DNA of 64,000 nt, from NCBI RefSeq assembly GCF_022179405.1, contig NZ_BPQT01000022.1, positions 61,032 through 125,031 on the forward strand, read 5' to 3'. This document shows, piece after piece, positions 17,380 to 27,421 of the stretch. Position 1 is the stretch's first letter. Every line of letters begins with the position of its first letter. Made by a program: the position numbers and the translations under genes. The notes under the pieces are model-generated. The model was not told where the DNA came from. It worked only from the letters and a program-made list of their open reading frames with translations, and ran no database searches. The DNA is from Methylobacterium marchantiae. GTDB lineage: Bacteria > Pseudomonadota > Alphaproteobacteria > Rhizobiales > Beijerinckiaceae.

Positions 17380-17775
17380 ATGATCGTCAGCTTCACGCTG
17401 ATCCTCCTGGCACAGCTCGTCGGCGAGGCGATGGCGAAGGCGTCGGGCCTTCCGGTTCCCGGCCCGGTCGTCGGGATGGCGCTGCTGCTGCTGTTCCTGG
17501 TGCTGCGGGACCGGGCGCCCCGTCGCGCGGAGCGCATCCTCCCGCCGCCCCTCGTCGACGGCAATCTGGAGCGCTCCGGCAAGGGGCTTCTCGCCAATCT
17601 CTCGCTGATGTTCATCCCGGCCGGTGCGGGGATCGTCGGACGGCTCGACGTGCTCGAGGCGCATGGCGTGGCGCTCGCCTGCGTCGTCGTGGTCTCGACC
17701 CTCGCGACCCTGACCGCGACCGCGCTCACCTTCGTGGCCGTGAAGCGCTGGGTCGCCCCGGGGGATCGGCCATGA
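17380..17775 (+). CDS. CidA/LrgA-family holin-like membrane protein
   Basis: A 131-residue inner-membrane protein with about four spans. The sequence matches CidA/LrgA: ILLAQLVGEAMAKASGLPVPGPVVGMALL at the N-terminus carries the conserved PGP-x-h-GM motif, and GLLANLSLMFIPAGAGI near residue 70 is the second conserved segment. Family members work with an LrgB partner in murein-hydrolase control, or in overflow-metabolite export in some species. The LrgB-like gene overlaps its stop by 4 nt (ATGA), confirming a two-gene unit. No LytSR-type regulator is adjacent. Confidence 0.9.
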   Translation: MIVSFTLILLAQLVGEAMAKASGLPVPGPVVGMALLLLFLVLRDRAPRRAERILPPPLVDGNLERSGKGLLANLSLMFIPAGAGIVGRLDVLEAHGVALACVVVVSTLATLTATALTFVAVKRWVAPGDRP

Positions 17776-18488
17776 CCGGAGACTTCGCCCTCTGGGTCTA
17801 TCTCTCGCGCACGCCGCTGCTGTGGCTGACCGTGACCCTGATGGTCTATGCCGTGGCCGACCGTATCGCCACGGCGACGAACCGGCATCCCCTGGCCAAC
17901 CCCGTCGTCGTCGCCATCATCCTGATGGCCTGCGTGCTGAAGCTCACGGGGACGCCCTACCCGACCTATTTCGAGGGCGCGCAATTCGTCCACTTTTTGC
18001 TCGGGCCGGCCACCGTCGCCCTGGCGATTCCCCTCTACGAGTATCGCGCCACGGTGATCCGCTCGCTGGCGCCGATGCTGGCGGCCCTCGTCGTCGGCTC
18101 GGTGGTGGCGCTGATCTCGGCGATCACCCTGGGGAGTGCCTTCGGCATCCCGCACGACGTCATCGTCGCGCTGGTACCGAAATCGGTGACCACCGGCGTC
18201 GCCATGGGCATCGCCCAGAATCTCGGCGGCGATCCGACCCTGGCCGCCGTGCTGGTGATGCTCACCGGCATGACCGGCGGCATCCTGGTCACCCCGCTCA
18301 TGAACCTGCTCCGCATCCGCGACATGCGGGCGCGGGGCTTCGCGGCGGGCCTCGCGGCCCACGGGGTCGGCACCGCGCGGGCGTTCCAGGTCAACGAGGT
18401 CGCCGGTGCCTTCGCCGGCATCGCGCTCGGCCTCAACGCCTTCATCACCGCGATCCTGGCGCCGCTCGCGGTGACGTTCCTGCGCTGA
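17772..18488 (+). CDS. LrgB/CidB-family membrane protein
   Basis: A 238-residue integral membrane protein, partner of the preceding LrgA-like gene. The hydrophobic spans and conserved motifs fit LrgB: NPVVVAIILM (about residue 42), FLLGPATVALAIPLY (about 76), VPKSVTTGVAM (about 137) and AAHGVGTARAF (about 195). The start is ATG 17772, overlapping the upstream stop; a much longer frame upstream is only the antisense-like extension through the LrgA gene. The role is as for the LrgA-like gene: an effector pair for autolysis or for export of small organic acids. Confidence 0.9.
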   Translation: MTGDFALWVYLSRTPLLWLTVTLMVYAVADRIATATNRHPLANPVVVAIILMACVLKLTGTPYPTYFEGAQFVHFLLGPATVALAIPLYEYRATVIRSLAPMLAALVVGSVVALISAITLGSAFGIPHDVIVALVPKSVTTGVAMGIAQNLGGDPTLAAVLVMLTGMTGGILVTPLMNLLRIRDMRARGFAAGLAAHGVGTARAFQVNEVAGAFAGIALGLNAFITAILAPLAVTFLR

Positions 18489-18505
18489 CGAACGCCGCTT
18501 CGCTC

Positions 18506-18547
18506 ATTCCGCCGCCGCCGGCCTTTATTCCGCCGCCGCCGGCTTGG
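18506..18547. repeat. Short tandem duplication at a gene end
   Basis: ATTCCGCCGCCGCCGGC occurs at 18506-18522 and again at 18527-18543, a 21-bp period. The second copy lies in the last codons of the ABC transporter gene (minus strand, encoding PAAAE). The first copy is just past its stop. It is probably replication slippage at the 3' end. Confidence 0.6.
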
Positions 18548-20636
18548 GCAGGTCGGTCGGTGTGAAGCGCCCGTCATTGCCCGGCTTCATGTCGATGCGC
18601 TTGTCGTGGAGGGCGTGCAGGGTCGAGCGGTGGCCGATGGAGACGATGGTGGTGCCGGGCAGCCGCTCGCGCAGCATGCGGTAGATCCCGGCCTCGCTCG
18701 GTTCGTCGAGGGCGGCGGTCGATTCGTCGAGGAACAGCCAGGCGGGCTTGGCCAGGACGGCACGGGCGAGGGCGAGGCGCTGCTGCTCGCCGCCCGACAG
18801 GCGCTGGTCCCAGGCATCGACCTCGTCGAGGCGGTCGGCCAGTTGCGGAAGCTGCGCCGCGATCAGGGCCTCGCGGATCGCCTCGTCGGTGAACTGGTCG
18901 GTGGTGTTCGGATAGACCACCGCACCGCGCAGGGTGCCGAGGGGGATGTAGGGCCGCTGCGGCAGCACCAGCGCCGACTGGCCTTCCGGCACGTCGACCC
19001 GGCCCTTGCCGAAGGGCCAGATGCCGGCGATCGCCCGGAACAGGGTCGACTTGCCCGAGCCGGACGGCCCGGTGAGCAGGGTCGCGGCGCCCTTGGTCAG
19101 GGCCAGCCTGTCGGCGGCGACGATCTCGCGGCCGTCGGGCAGAGCGAGGGTCAGCCCGGACGCGGTCACGTCGGACTGGCTCTGGCTGCCCTGGACGAGG
19201 CCGTATCCCGCTTCCGACAGGGCCTCGGCCTTCGTCATCGCCCGCTTGAAGGAGGTCAGACGGTTGGTGTTGGCGCGGTACGACGCGATGGTGGTGTAGG
19301 AATCGATGAAGAACGACAGCGAGCCCTGGACGCTGCTGAAGGCATTCGCCGTCTGCTGGAACTGGCCCAGCGTGATCTTCTTCAGGAAGTAGGACGGCGC
19401 GGCCAGGATATAGGGAAACACCACGCTGATCTGGTTGTACGACAGGGTGAAGCTGCCGATCTTGATCCGCCGGTAGATGATCGCGAGGTAGTTGCCGATG
19501 ATCTCGCGGAAGAGTTCACGCAGGCGCAGGGTCTCGGAGCGCTCGCCGCGCAACAGCGCGATCTGCTCGGAATAGACCCTGGTCCGCGCGAGCGAGAAGC
19601 GGAAATCGGCCTCCACCTTCTCCTGCCGGAAATCGAGCCCGATGAGCGGGCGGCCGATGAGGTGGGTCAGCCAGGTGCCGACCACCGCGTAGCCGACGAC
19701 CAGCCAGACCAGGAAGCCGGGCACCACCGTATCGGTGAAGGGCAGGACGAAATCCCGCGACAGCCCCCAGAGAATGACCATGAACGAGACGAGGGTGGCC
19801 GCCTGCGAGAGCAGGCGGATCGACAGGCTCGTGGTCTGCTGGATGAAGAGGTTGACGTCGCTCTGGATGCGCTGGTCGGGGTTGTCCGCCGGCTCGTCGG
19901 TGAAGGGGATGCGGTAATGGGTGCCGGCATCGAGCCAGCGGCTGTAGAGGCTGCGCGTCAGCCAGGTCCGCCAGCGGATGTGGAGCGAGGCGTCGACGAA
20001 GGTGTCGAACATGCCGATGACGACCCAGACCGTGGCCAGGGGAACGAAGATCCAGACCAGCTGATACCAGAAGGCGTCGGCGTTATATTCCTGCAGGGCG
20101 TTGAAGAGGTCGCGGTACCAGAAGTTCAGGCGCAGCTGCAGCGCCACCTGGGCGAAGGTGATGAAGATCGACAACGCCACCAGACGCCGTGCGACCCGTC
20201 CCTCCGTCGTGCCGAAGAAGCGGAACGGCCCGATCTCGCGGTTCGGCTCCTCGCGCGCGGCGAAGAACGGGTCGGCGATGCGGGTGATCGCGCGGATCGG
20301 TTCGAGATGCGAGATTCCGAAGACGATGCCGGCGAAGACCACCGCGCCCGTGGCCGCGAAGGCCGGAGGCAGCAGCGCTGCGAGCGTCTCCGGCAGGAAC
20401 CCCATCGCAGCCAGTTGCTTGGCGCCGGCCAGGAAGAGGTAGCCGATGCCGTAGACCGAAATGAAGACCTTCAGGTAATCGGAGATCTTGCCCGAGGCGA
20501 GCAGGATCGCCGCCATGGCAAAGCCGCTGAGGCTCACGTAGAGCGGTGTCGAGACGCCCGGCAGGATCAGGAGAGCGAGAGCGAAGAGCGCCGTGATGGC
20601 GGCCTGCAGGCCGAGGCCTGTCCTGAGTACGGCCAC
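18525..20636 (-). CDS. ABC transporter, fused permease/ATPase of the SbmA-BacA/YddA type
   Basis: A 703-residue half-transporter that would act as a homodimer in the inner membrane. About residues 1-130 hold extra N-terminal hydrophobic spans. Residues about 150-470 form an ABC membrane domain of the SbmA/BacA-ABCD class (RNFWYRDLFNALQ-like and NPDQRIQSDVNLF motifs; the exact words seen are LNFWYRDLFNALQ and DNPDQRIQSDV). The C-terminal nucleotide-binding domain has Walker A GPSGSGKST, signature LSGGEQQRLALARAVL and Walker B WLFLDE. Relatives transport peptides, very-long-chain fatty acids or cobalamin. BacA-related proteins matter for host interaction in rhizobia, but the substrate here cannot be read from the sequence. 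Confidence 0.88.
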   Translation of the reverse strand: MAVLRTGLGLQAAITALFALALLILPGVSTPLYVSLSGFAMAAILLASGKISDYLKVFISVYGIGYLFLAGAKQLAAMGFLPETLAALLPPAFAATGAVVFAGIVFGISHLEPIRAITRIADPFFAAREEPNREIGPFRFFGTTEGRVARRLVALSIFITFAQVALQLRLNFWYRDLFNALQEYNADAFWYQLVWIFVPLATVWVVIGMFDTFVDASLHIRWRTWLTRSLYSRWLDAGTHYRIPFTDEPADNPDQRIQSDVNLFIQQTTSLSIRLLSQAATLVSFMVILWGLSRDFVLPFTDTVVPGFLVWLVVGYAVVGTWLTHLIGRPLIGLDFRQEKVEADFRFSLARTRVYSEQIALLRGERSETLRLRELFREIIGNYLAIIYRRIKIGSFTLSYNQISVVFPYILAAPSYFLKKITLGQFQQTANAFSSVQGSLSFFIDSYTTIASYRANTNRLTSFKRAMTKAEALSEAGYGLVQGSQSQSDVTASGLTLALPDGREIVAADRLALTKGAATLLTGPSGSGKSTLFRAIAGIWPFGKGRVDVPEGQSALVLPQRPYIPLGTLRGAVVYPNTTDQFTDEAIREALIAAQLPQLADRLDEVDAWDQRLSGGEQQRLALARAVLAKPAWLFLDESTAALDEPSEAGIYRMLRERLPGTTIVSIGHRSTLHALHDKRIDMKPGNDGRFTPTDLPKPAAAE

Positions 20637-20765
20637 GCGTCTCTCCTCACGTCTGTCGTTGGTTCGTCGCCCGCCGGTGCGAGACCGGACGGTGCGGGCG
20701 GCAGTGAAGCCCGCTCATGGCGAGATCGTGGCGGGGCCGGCCGGGTTCAGGACCGTGGAGCCTGA

Positions 20766-21104
20766 TCAGGGCCAGTCCCAGTCGCCGTAATCGGGCTCGC
20801 GGCAGCGGTAGCCGACCGGACATTCGATATTGTCGCGGGTCGGCACGAAGCGGAGCTCGGCGATCTCCGTCATGCCGCAGAGGCTGCGGTCGCGGACGAA
20901 GCGTTCCGTCTTGCCCGGCTGCCAGGACATCATGGCGGAGCCGTCCCTCTTCACGACGGCCATGGCGTCGGCGCAGGTCATCCGCTGGGTGGAGACGGGT
21001 GCTTGAGCACTGGCCGGGACTGCGAAGGCGACGCAGACGGCGATGGCAAGGCGTCTCGTCACGATAGCTCGGCGCACTGACCCGTTTCTCACAAGCTTGA
21101 GCAT
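20766..21104 (-). CDS. Small exported cysteine-containing protein
   Basis: I do not recognise a named family. It has 112 residues with a signal peptide (Arg-rich N-terminus, hydrophobic core LAIAVCVAFAVPASA, cleavage near residue 34). The mature part has four Cys in the pattern C-x28-C-x18-C-x5-C (TCADAM, SLCGM, ECPVGYRC), and an acidic aromatic tail ending DYGDWDWP. It is probably periplasmic and disulfide-bonded. The start at 21104 gives a long charged n-region; an in-frame GTG at 21089 or 21077 is possible. It is a single gene between the ABC transporter and a divergent anchored protein. Confidence 0.7.
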   Translation of the reverse strand: MLKLVRNGSVRRAIVTRRLAIAVCVAFAVPASAQAPVSTQRMTCADAMAVVKRDGSAMMSWQPGKTERFVRDRSLCGMTEIAELRFVPTRDNIECPVGYRCREPDYGDWDWP

Positions 21105-21234
21105 GGCAGTTTTGGTGAAGGACGGGAAGGGCTTGCCGTTCGCTTGCCGTATTCCGGGAGTCTATCCCCTGCTATCGGCCGCGCCGAGACAAAGTAACGA
21201 CCGGTCTCTTGTATCGAAGACGATGTTGCGAAAG

Positions 21235-21250
21235 CGCAACGGTGTCGAAA
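21235..21250. other. Small perfect inverted repeat
   Basis: GTTGCG-AAAG-CGCAAC has perfect 6-bp arms with a GNRA-like AAAG loop. It lies between the divergent exported-protein gene and the anchored-protein gene at 21354. It may be an operator or a leader hairpin; nothing further can be said. Confidence 0.3.
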
Positions 21251-21353
21251 CGTCGAACGGGGCGAGGCTGTTACGGGGTGGCGAGGCGTTGACGCCGCCG
21301 CTGCGGCTGCGAGGTTCGCTCGGCCATGGTGCTGAGCTCGACGGGAGAGGACG

Positions 21354-22094
21354 ATGGCCGCGGGCATCGAGGGGATGGGAGCCGAGACGATCCACGACGA
21401 CGCACGGTCGCAGGCGGTCGCCGAACCGCGTCGCGGATCGCGGCGCGCGCTCGTCCTGCCCCTGGCGCTCGCCATGGGCTGGGGCGTGCTTCTCGGCTAC
21501 AGCACCGTCCTCCTCACCGACGACACGCCGGTTCGCCCGGAAGCCGGGAGCGCGCAGGCGGCCATGAGCGAGCCCGGCCCGTTCGAGAATACGGACGGCG
21601 CGTCGCGTCCCAAGCGCAACGGCGCTCCCTGGTCGGATGTGACGACCGCGGCCGGCCTCGAAGGCGGGTCGGTGAGGGATGCGACGGACGGATCGTCCGC
21701 TTCTCCGGGCATCCGGACCGTCGCCCTGAAGCAGGAACCCGAGGCGTCACCTCGGATCGACGCCGCCAGCGCCGCGTCGCCGGCCGTCGAACCGGCCGCC
21801 TATGTCGGCGTCTGGGGACCCAACGAGATCGCCTGCCGTCGCGGCGCGCGGCGGAAGGGATACATCCCGGCCAGGATCACCGAAAGCGGGGCGCGGGCCG
21901 GAAACACGATCTGCACCTTCCGCGACGGACGCCGCATCGGCGCGAGTTCGAGCTGGAGCGTCGCGGCCTCGTGCAGCGATGGCGGACGGCGCTGGTCGTC
22001 GCAGGTCAAGCTGCTCGTCGAAGGCTCCCGGCTGACCTGGTCGAGCGCCAGGGGCGACGCCTCCTACATCCGCTGCGGTCGCCGCGCGGGGTGA
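21354..22094 (+). CDS. Single-span membrane-anchored protein of unknown function
   Basis: A 246-residue protein that I cannot place in a family. A cytoplasmic N-terminus (about 1-32) is followed by one hydrophobic span (LVLPLALAMGWGVLLGYSTV, about 33-52). Then comes a long, polar, low-complexity linker (about 53-140), and then a compact C-terminal domain (about 145-240). The C-terminal domain begins YVGVWGPNEIAC and has four Cys and a CTFRDGRR segment. The arrangement suggests a periplasmic domain on a flexible tether. The YVGVWG opening resembles small lipocalin-like or stress-related domains, but that is only a resemblance. ATG 21354 is preceded by GGGAGAGG. Confidence 0.7.
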   Translation: MAAGIEGMGAETIHDDARSQAVAEPRRGSRRALVLPLALAMGWGVLLGYSTVLLTDDTPVRPEAGSAQAAMSEPGPFENTDGASRPKRNGAPWSDVTTAAGLEGGSVRDATDGSSASPGIRTVALKQEPEASPRIDAASAASPAVEPAAYVGVWGPNEIACRRGARRKGYIPARITESGARAGNTICTFRDGRRIGASSSWSVAASCSDGGRRWSSQVKLLVEGSRLTWSSARGDASYIRCGRRAG

Positions 22095-22839
22095 ATCCAC
22101 ACGCGTATGGCAGGACCGTGTGCGCGCTTTGCGGGCCGAGAGATCCGGCGGCCATACGACGAGACGATTTTGTCGTCGTCGCACAGAACCTTCGACTTCG
22201 GAGAGTCGCGCAAGTCCGAATCAGTGGCAGAACGATCTCGATCAATTGTCGAGATCGGCCGATTCGTCGATGGGGAGAGGACAAGCCTCCATCGACTCAT
22301 GCGATCGGCGTTGGATTGTGATTTGATGTTGACATCCATGTCATTGTTTCTAATGAATATTGTCGATTCTTGTTGTGGGGCTTCTCTTCAAGTAAATCCA
22401 AGACATCATAATCAGCGTTATTCCATACCCGCCCTATCGGTATGAATTCGTACTGATCTTGCTTTGCACTTGTCACCGAAGACAACAAATTTTGCGTAAC
22501 AGCGCCTGAGTTGCTGTCGAATGCGCTCTCATTTGCGCTGGTTGCGCAAAAATTTCAGCCCGACATTTGAAATAAAATTCGTTTCCGGGCATGTCCTTAC
22601 AAAATTCTTTGTAGGATTTTCGTCTTTGTATCCCTAGGTTGCATTGATTTATGAGATGCACCGCTGATGAAAAGGAATAATTTCTTAATCAAAGGTTATG
22701 AAATGTACCAATCCGTACTATAGATTCCGAGCCGGGTCACGACATGACAGCGTGCATGGCCCAAATTCGAAGACCGCTTAAAGATTCCGTTATGAAATCG
22801 CTCCGATCCTAGGCACCGAAAACGCTCGGGTTATTCGGT
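22095..22839. other. AT-rich intergenic island, no convincing gene
   Basis: About 745 bp whose middle part (roughly 22310-22800) is visibly AT-rich against a GC-rich background. Short open frames exist on both strands, but none has coding bias, a ribosome site or recognisable product. There is a perfect small palindrome, TACAAA-ATTC-TTTGTA, around 22600. It precedes the tadE/tadG-like genes, so it may hold their promoter and be bound by a nucleoid silencer such as MucR/Ros-type or H-NS-like proteins. It may also be a remnant of transferred DNA. Confidence 0.6.
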
Positions 22840-23304
22840 ATGGTCGAGATTGTGGCGATGACGATGAAGCGACGTCGGTCCATTACTCCAGGATCGTTTT
22901 TCGGTTGCACGCAAGGTACTTCGGCCGTCGAGTTCGCTCTCGTCGTCCCGGTCCTGCTTGCCCTGTTCGGAGGGATCGTCACCTTCGGGATCTATCTCGG
23001 CGCGTCCCATAATCTGCGGCAGCTTGCCTCTGAGGCGGCTCGCGCCTCGATCGCAGGCGTCAGCGATCAGGAGCGCGCCGATCTCGCGCGGCAGCGCGTC
23101 ACCACCGCGCTGGCGAGCGGCGCCATGTTCAAGCCCGGGACCGTGGATGTTCAGGTCGGCTCGGATGCGACCGACGCGTCCCTCTACACGGTGACGCTGG
23201 TCTTCGATGCGAAGGCGCTGGGTTTCTCGGGCTTCTCCGGGCTGATCCCGATCCCGCCGGATCTGATCAAGAGTTCGGTGAGTGTGCGACGGGGAGGCCT
23301 GTGA
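22840..23304 (+). CDS. TadE-like pilus assembly protein
   Basis: A 154-residue single-span protein of the TadE family, a pseudopilin-like component of Flp/Tad pilus or secretion systems. The family signature GTSAVEFALVVPVLLALFGGIVTFG (a stretch around residues 26-50, with the conserved Glu in AVEFA) forms the N-terminal membrane helix. The rest is an extracytoplasmic beta-rich domain. An alternative start is ATG 22858. The stop overlaps the next gene in TGATG, so the two are translationally coupled. No other tad/flp genes lie in the window. Confidence 0.85.
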   Translation: MVEIVAMTMKRRRSITPGSFFGCTQGTSAVEFALVVPVLLALFGGIVTFGIYLGASHNLRQLASEAARASIAGVSDQERADLARQRVTTALASGAMFKPGTVDVQVGSDATDASLYTVTLVFDAKALGFSGFSGLIPIPPDLIKSSVSVRRGGL

Positions 23305-24953
23305 TGAACGTCTCCGTCTTCTCTCGGGATCGGAACGGCTCGGTCGCGGTCTTCACCGCCTTCGGCATGACGGCCCTGATGGCGGTGGCTGCCGTGGGCG
23401 TCGATCTCGGAGCGATGGTCCTGGCACGCCGTCGCGCGCAGGGCGCCGTCGATCTCGCGGCGATGATCGCCGCCACCAATCCCGCCAGCGCCGACGCCCT
23501 GGCGCGCCGGTCGTTGAGCGATAACGGCTACGCCGACGCCGTGATCACCGTGGAGACCGGGACCTATGCCGGCGATCCCAAGCTCGCCGTGGCCTCGCGC
23601 TTCGTCGCCGGCGCGGCACCGGCCAGCGCCATCCGGGTTGCGCTTCAGACCGCGACGCCGACCTATTTCGCGCCCGCCCTCGGTTTCAGCCGCGAGGTCG
23701 CCATCGGGGTGAAGGGCACCGCCGCCACGGCGCAATTCGCCGCCTTCACCATCGGCTCGGGCCTGGCCTCCCTCGATTCCGGCATCGCCAACGCGATCCT
23801 CGGCGCGATGCTGGGGCGGACGGTGTCGCTGTCGGTGATGGATTACAACGCGCTGCTCGGCACCCGGGTCGATGCGTTCCGCTTCCTCGACGCGCTCGCG
23901 CCGACGCTCAACCTCCAGGCCGGCAACTATTCCGACATCATCAAGGGGAGCGTCTCGGTCGGCCAGTTCGTCGCGGCGCTGCAGGTGGTCGCCGGCTCGA
24001 CCGCCAACGGCTCGGCGGCCGCCTCCGCCCTGGCGCAGATCTCCGCGACGCTGCAGGGCGCCGGCCCGACCATCCAGATCGGCGACCTCGTCGATCTCGG
24101 CGATCTGGCCGGCCTGTCGCCGGGCGCGGGAACAAAGGGTCCCCAGATCGGGCTGATGGACACGCTGTCCGAGGCGGTCTCCCTCGCCAACGGGGACCGG
24201 CAGGTGGCGATCAATCTGGGGCCGTCGATCCCGGGGCTCCTCAAGACCCAGGTCACGGTCGGGATCGGCGAGCGGAAACAGAGTTCGGGATACGTCCAGC
24301 CGGGCGGCCCCCGTGCGACGGTGAATACCGCCCAGACCCGTATCCTGATCGAGGCCAGCCTCAGCCTGCCTCTCGGCCTTGGAACGCTGACCCTGCCGGT
24401 CTACGTCCAGGCGGCGCAGGCCAAGGCCACCTTGCGGAATGTGACCTGCCCCTGGTCCAACGTGAGCGGCCGGCAGGTCACCCTCGACGCGCAGCCGGGA
24501 CTGGCCGATCTCGCCATCGCCAACATCCCGAGAAATCTCGTGGACCCCGCAGCGGCGACGCCGGACCTGACGGCGCCGGCAACCCTGCTCCAGGTCACGC
24601 CCCTGCTGAACGTCACCGGCCGGTCCCGCCTGACGCTGGGAAGTCCCTATGCGCAATCGGTGAGCTTCAGCGAAGACGAGATCGCGCGACATACCGTCAA
24701 GACGGTCACCTCCTACGGACTGACGCAATCCGCAGTGACGAGCCTGATCCAGAACCTGAGTCTCACGGTCAACGGGATCGGCGTCATCGCGCCGGGCCTG
24801 ATCACCAGCACCATCGCCACGGCCCTGTCCGGCATCGCCCCCGCCCTCGACGGCGTTCTGGCGAACACGCTGCGCACCCTCGGCCTGAGGCTCGGCACCG
24901 CCGATCTCACCGTCGACGGCGCGCGCTGCGACCAGGCCGTCCTGGTGCAGTAA
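23304..24953 (+). CDS. TadG-like protein (TadE/G family, von Willebrand-type pilus component)
   Basis: A 549-residue protein whose N-terminus (RDRNGSVAVFTAFGMTALMAVAAVGVDLG region, about 7-35) is the TadE/TadG-like membrane anchor. It is followed by a long extracytoplasmic region resembling the Tad-associated DUF2134 domain in its first part (RRRAQGAVDLAAMIAATNP). The remainder is rich in Ala/Gly/Leu and contains two short Cys-bearing segments (NVTCPWSN; ARCDQAVLVQ at the C-terminus). ATG 23304 is preferred over the GTG at 23301 because GGGGAGG sits 6 nt before it and the junction with the TadE-like stop is TGATG. The pair may make a surface or envelope structure without a full Tad locus nearby. 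Confidence 0.8.
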   Translation: MNVSVFSRDRNGSVAVFTAFGMTALMAVAAVGVDLGAMVLARRRAQGAVDLAAMIAATNPASADALARRSLSDNGYADAVITVETGTYAGDPKLAVASRFVAGAAPASAIRVALQTATPTYFAPALGFSREVAIGVKGTAATAQFAAFTIGSGLASLDSGIANAILGAMLGRTVSLSVMDYNALLGTRVDAFRFLDALAPTLNLQAGNYSDIIKGSVSVGQFVAALQVVAGSTANGSAAASALAQISATLQGAGPTIQIGDLVDLGDLAGLSPGAGTKGPQIGLMDTLSEAVSLANGDRQVAINLGPSIPGLLKTQVTVGIGERKQSSGYVQPGGPRATVNTAQTRILIEASLSLPLGLGTLTLPVYVQAAQAKATLRNVTCPWSNVSGRQVTLDAQPGLADLAIANIPRNLVDPAAATPDLTAPATLLQVTPLLNVTGRSRLTLGSPYAQSVSFSEDEIARHTVKTVTSYGLTQSAVTSLIQNLSLTVNGIGVIAPGLITSTIATALSGIAPALDGVLANTLRTLGLRLGTADLTVDGARCDQAVLVQ

Positions 24954-24960
24954 TTGTCAA

Positions 24961-25070
24961 AGAGCCTGTTTGAGTTGTCTTTCCAAGGCTTTACCTCATC
25001 TTGAGGTGCTCTGATGGGATGATCTGCTTTGGCATGAAAAGCCGCAGATAAATCCGATCAGACAGGCTCT
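24961..25070. mobile_element. MITE-like element, 110 bp
   Basis: The terminal inverted repeats AGAGCCTGTTTGA (24961-24973) and TCAGACAGGCTCT (25058-25070) match at 12 of 13 positions. The interior has no gene. It includes the small palindrome ACCTCATCTTGAGGT, whose surrounding 18 bp (24993-25010) match the start of the fruK-fruA repeat (11610-11627) at 16 of 18 positions. It sits between the TadG-like gene and the groEL terminator. Ends of this kind are seen on some IS5-type elements, from memory. No clear target duplication is visible. Confidence 0.6.
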
Positions 25071-25076
25071 AAAGAG

Positions 25077-25101
25077 AAAAGGGCCGCCTCGCGGCGACCC
25101 T
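25077..25101 (-). terminator. Rho-independent terminator of groESL
   Basis: On the minus strand AGGGTCGCC-GCGA-GGCGGCCCT forms a 9-bp stem (one G-T pair) with a tetraloop, followed by TTTTCTCTTT. It is 80 bp beyond the groEL stop. It is a strong intrinsic terminator by pattern. Confidence 0.85.
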
Positions 25102-25121
25102 CTCCTTACTCTTGCACCCAA

Positions 25122-25149
25122 GTCTAAGCCCAGCCTGCCGGGCTTAGAC
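25122..25149. other. Perfect hairpin downstream of groEL
   Basis: GTCTAAGCCC (25122-25131) and GGGCTTAGAC (25140-25149) are perfect 10-bp arms with an 8-nt loop, between the groEL stop and its terminator. It lacks a U-tract, so it probably protects the 3' end of the abundant groESL mRNA or marks a processing site. Confidence 0.5.
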
Positions 25150-25181
25150 ATACCGCGTGAAGCGTGGGCGTACTGAACTTC

Positions 25182-27207
<2,026 letters not shown>

Positions 27208-27276
27208 GAGCTGCCCTCTTGCTTCGAATTCATGGATGGCGTTGATGCGGCCGGAGGGCGCGCCCAACCCAGGCTG

Positions 27277-27303
27277 TTAGCACTCCCGAGCGAAGAGTGC
27301 CAA
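27277..27303. promoter_or_regulatory. CIRCE element (HrcA operator) of groESL
   Basis: TTAGCACTC (27277-27285), a 9-nt spacer, then GAGTGCCAA (27295-27303): this matches the CIRCE consensus TTAGCACTC-N9-GAGTGCTAA with one change. HrcA bound here represses groESL at normal temperature. The site is symmetric, so it can act in either direction, but the divergent gene on the plus strand begins 119 bp away and is probably unaffected. Confidence 0.95.
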
Positions 27304-27421
27304 AGCCAGGCGGGAGGTAGGCTCAAGCCTTGCGCGAGTCAAGACGGCGACGTCGCGTCGTGCCGCCTTCACAGAGCATGTTCTGCTCCGCGTTCGCCGA
27401 CAGACGGATGATAATCGCCCC

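Noticed and set aside
17380-18488. TerB plus LrgA/LrgB as a single stress-response operon
   Set aside because: The TerB-like gene ends 71 bp before the LrgA-like gene, with no overlap or shared motif; adjacency alone does not support a joint system.
22107-22661. Three small overlapping open frames in the AT-rich island
   Set aside because: They lie on both strands, overlap, lack ribosome sites and have no consistent codon bias; not reported as genes.
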